From the NCBI GenBank assembly GCA_013399695.1, contig VXAU01001332.1, forward strand, positions 229,487 through 293,486: 64,000 nt of DNA, in the 5' to 3' direction. Below, piece after piece: positions 63,697 to 64,000 of this stretch. Origin of the DNA: Formicarius rufipectus. Taxonomy: Eukaryota > Chordata > Aves > Passeriformes > Formicariidae. The notes beneath the pieces were generated by a model, which did not search any database, had not been told where the DNA came from, and was given only the letters and a program-made list of their open reading frames with translations. How positions within the stretch are numbered: the stretch's first letter is position 1; every line of letters starts with the position of its first letter. Both the position numbers and the translations under genes were made by a program.

Positions 63697-64000
63697 TGTC
63701 ATGGGTTTCTGTAGCTGAATTATAGTAGAAGGGGGAGCTTCCAGAATGGTTTCTGTTAGAAGCTGCTAGAAGCTTCTCCTGTCCTGTGGAGCAAATGACA
63801 GCCAGGTCCAGGAGGGACTTCCTGCTGGTGGCCAAAGTTGAGCCAATTAAGAATCATAGTCACGCCTCTGTGATAACACATTTAAGAATTAGGAGTGTTG
63901 CGCAGTTAAAGATTCCAGCCATGAGAAAACAATGCAGAGACCAAGGTCGGAGCAGGAGGAGGCAAAGGAGGGACCCCACGCTGGAGCAGGGAGGGGGAAG
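63697..64000 (+). mobile_element. ERVL-type LTR, truncated by the window end
   Basis: The block starts TGTCATGGGTTTCTGTAG and carries, in order, GAAGCTGCTAGAAGCTTCTC, GAGCAAATGACAGCCAGGTC, GCTGGTGGCCAAAGTTGAGC, CACGCCTCTGTGATAACACA, TTTAAGAATTAGG and GTTGCGCAGTTAAAG. This order matches a widespread avian ERVL LTR pattern that I know from recall (AAGCT repeats, CCAGC, GGCCAAGGCTGAGCCAAT, CGCCTCTGTGATAAC, TTTAAGAA, TGCGCA). The composition changes sharply at its start. Whether it is a solo LTR or the 5' end of a longer provirus cannot be seen, because the window ends. It lies antisense to RAB3C. Confidence 0.75.

Larger units (their letters stand above)
60653..64000 (-). other. RAB3C: Part of the RAB3C intron upstream of the P-loop exon
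   Basis: This ends at the TTACAG acceptor next to 60652 and runs off the right end of the window. A short first exon encoding an MRHEAPMQ-like start, as in mammalian RAB3C, was sought on the minus strand and not found, so it probably lies further right. The segment contains a reverse CR1 (61317-62095) and the beginning of an LTR (63697 onward). Confidence 0.75.

Noticed and set aside
63156..63725. Longest open frame in the window (189 codons, plus strand)
   Set aside because: No domain, signal or family resemblance; low-complexity Ser/Cys-rich translation; it runs into the LTR start at 63697 and lies in an intron. Chance frame.
60656..64000. RAB3C first exon (MRHEAPMQ-like start)
   Set aside because: No ATG-led short coding segment followed by a donor and matching that start was found on the minus strand; it presumably lies outside the window.
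1..64000. CRISPR array, prokaryotic operon or phage module
   Set aside because: No regularly spaced repeats or dense coding; spliced RAB3C exons, CR1 LINEs and LTRs show this is a vertebrate intron.

Overview
The window is intronic, AT-rich vertebrate DNA, almost certainly from a bird. It carries two coding exons of RAB3C (a synaptic/secretory small GTPase of the Rab3 family) on the minus strand, at 60425-60652 and 12190-12308. The exons join in frame (phase 0) across an intron of about 48.1 kb. The last base of the second exon leaves a phase-2 junction for a further exon that lies outside the window. The bird assignment rests on abundant CR1 LINE 3' ends with the typical ATTCTRTGA-type terminal repeats, on LTRs of avian ERV type, and on near-identity of the exon products to amniote RAB3C. 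RAB3C lies on chromosome Z in birds near PDE4D, so the segment is probably Z-linked (inference from known synteny, not visible here).

Layout from left to right. 1-12189 is intron downstream of the 12190-12308 exon. It contains a CpG-rich tRNA-like SINE insertion (about 288-511) with a 13-bp target-site duplication, one CR1 (3723-4363) and one solo LTR (11018-11541) with a near-perfect 6-bp duplication. 12190-12308 is the RAB3C exon carrying the DTAGQE switch II motif. 12309-60424 is the long intron. It holds an old reverse CR1 (20945-21385), a worn CR1 tail (about 29340-29405), CR1 copies at 35937-36749, 41030-42021 (a nested cluster), 47985-48848 and 59930-60102, an LTR-like block (about 38037-38534), many A/T-rich or CA/TA simple repeats, several small hairpins, and long stretches without recognisable features. 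60425-60652 is the RAB3C exon with P-loop and switch I. 60653-64000 is intron upstream of it, with a reverse CR1 (61317-62095) and the start of an ERVL-type LTR (63697 to the window edge).

No second protein-coding gene, RNA gene, CRISPR array or operon-like structure is visible. The open frames of 60-190 codons scattered through the window look like chance frames or CR1 remnants. The most unusual item is the SINE near position 290: SINE insertions are rare in birds, and this one has an A box, a B box, a CAA-type tail and clear target-site duplications. Most mobile elements lie antisense to RAB3C.
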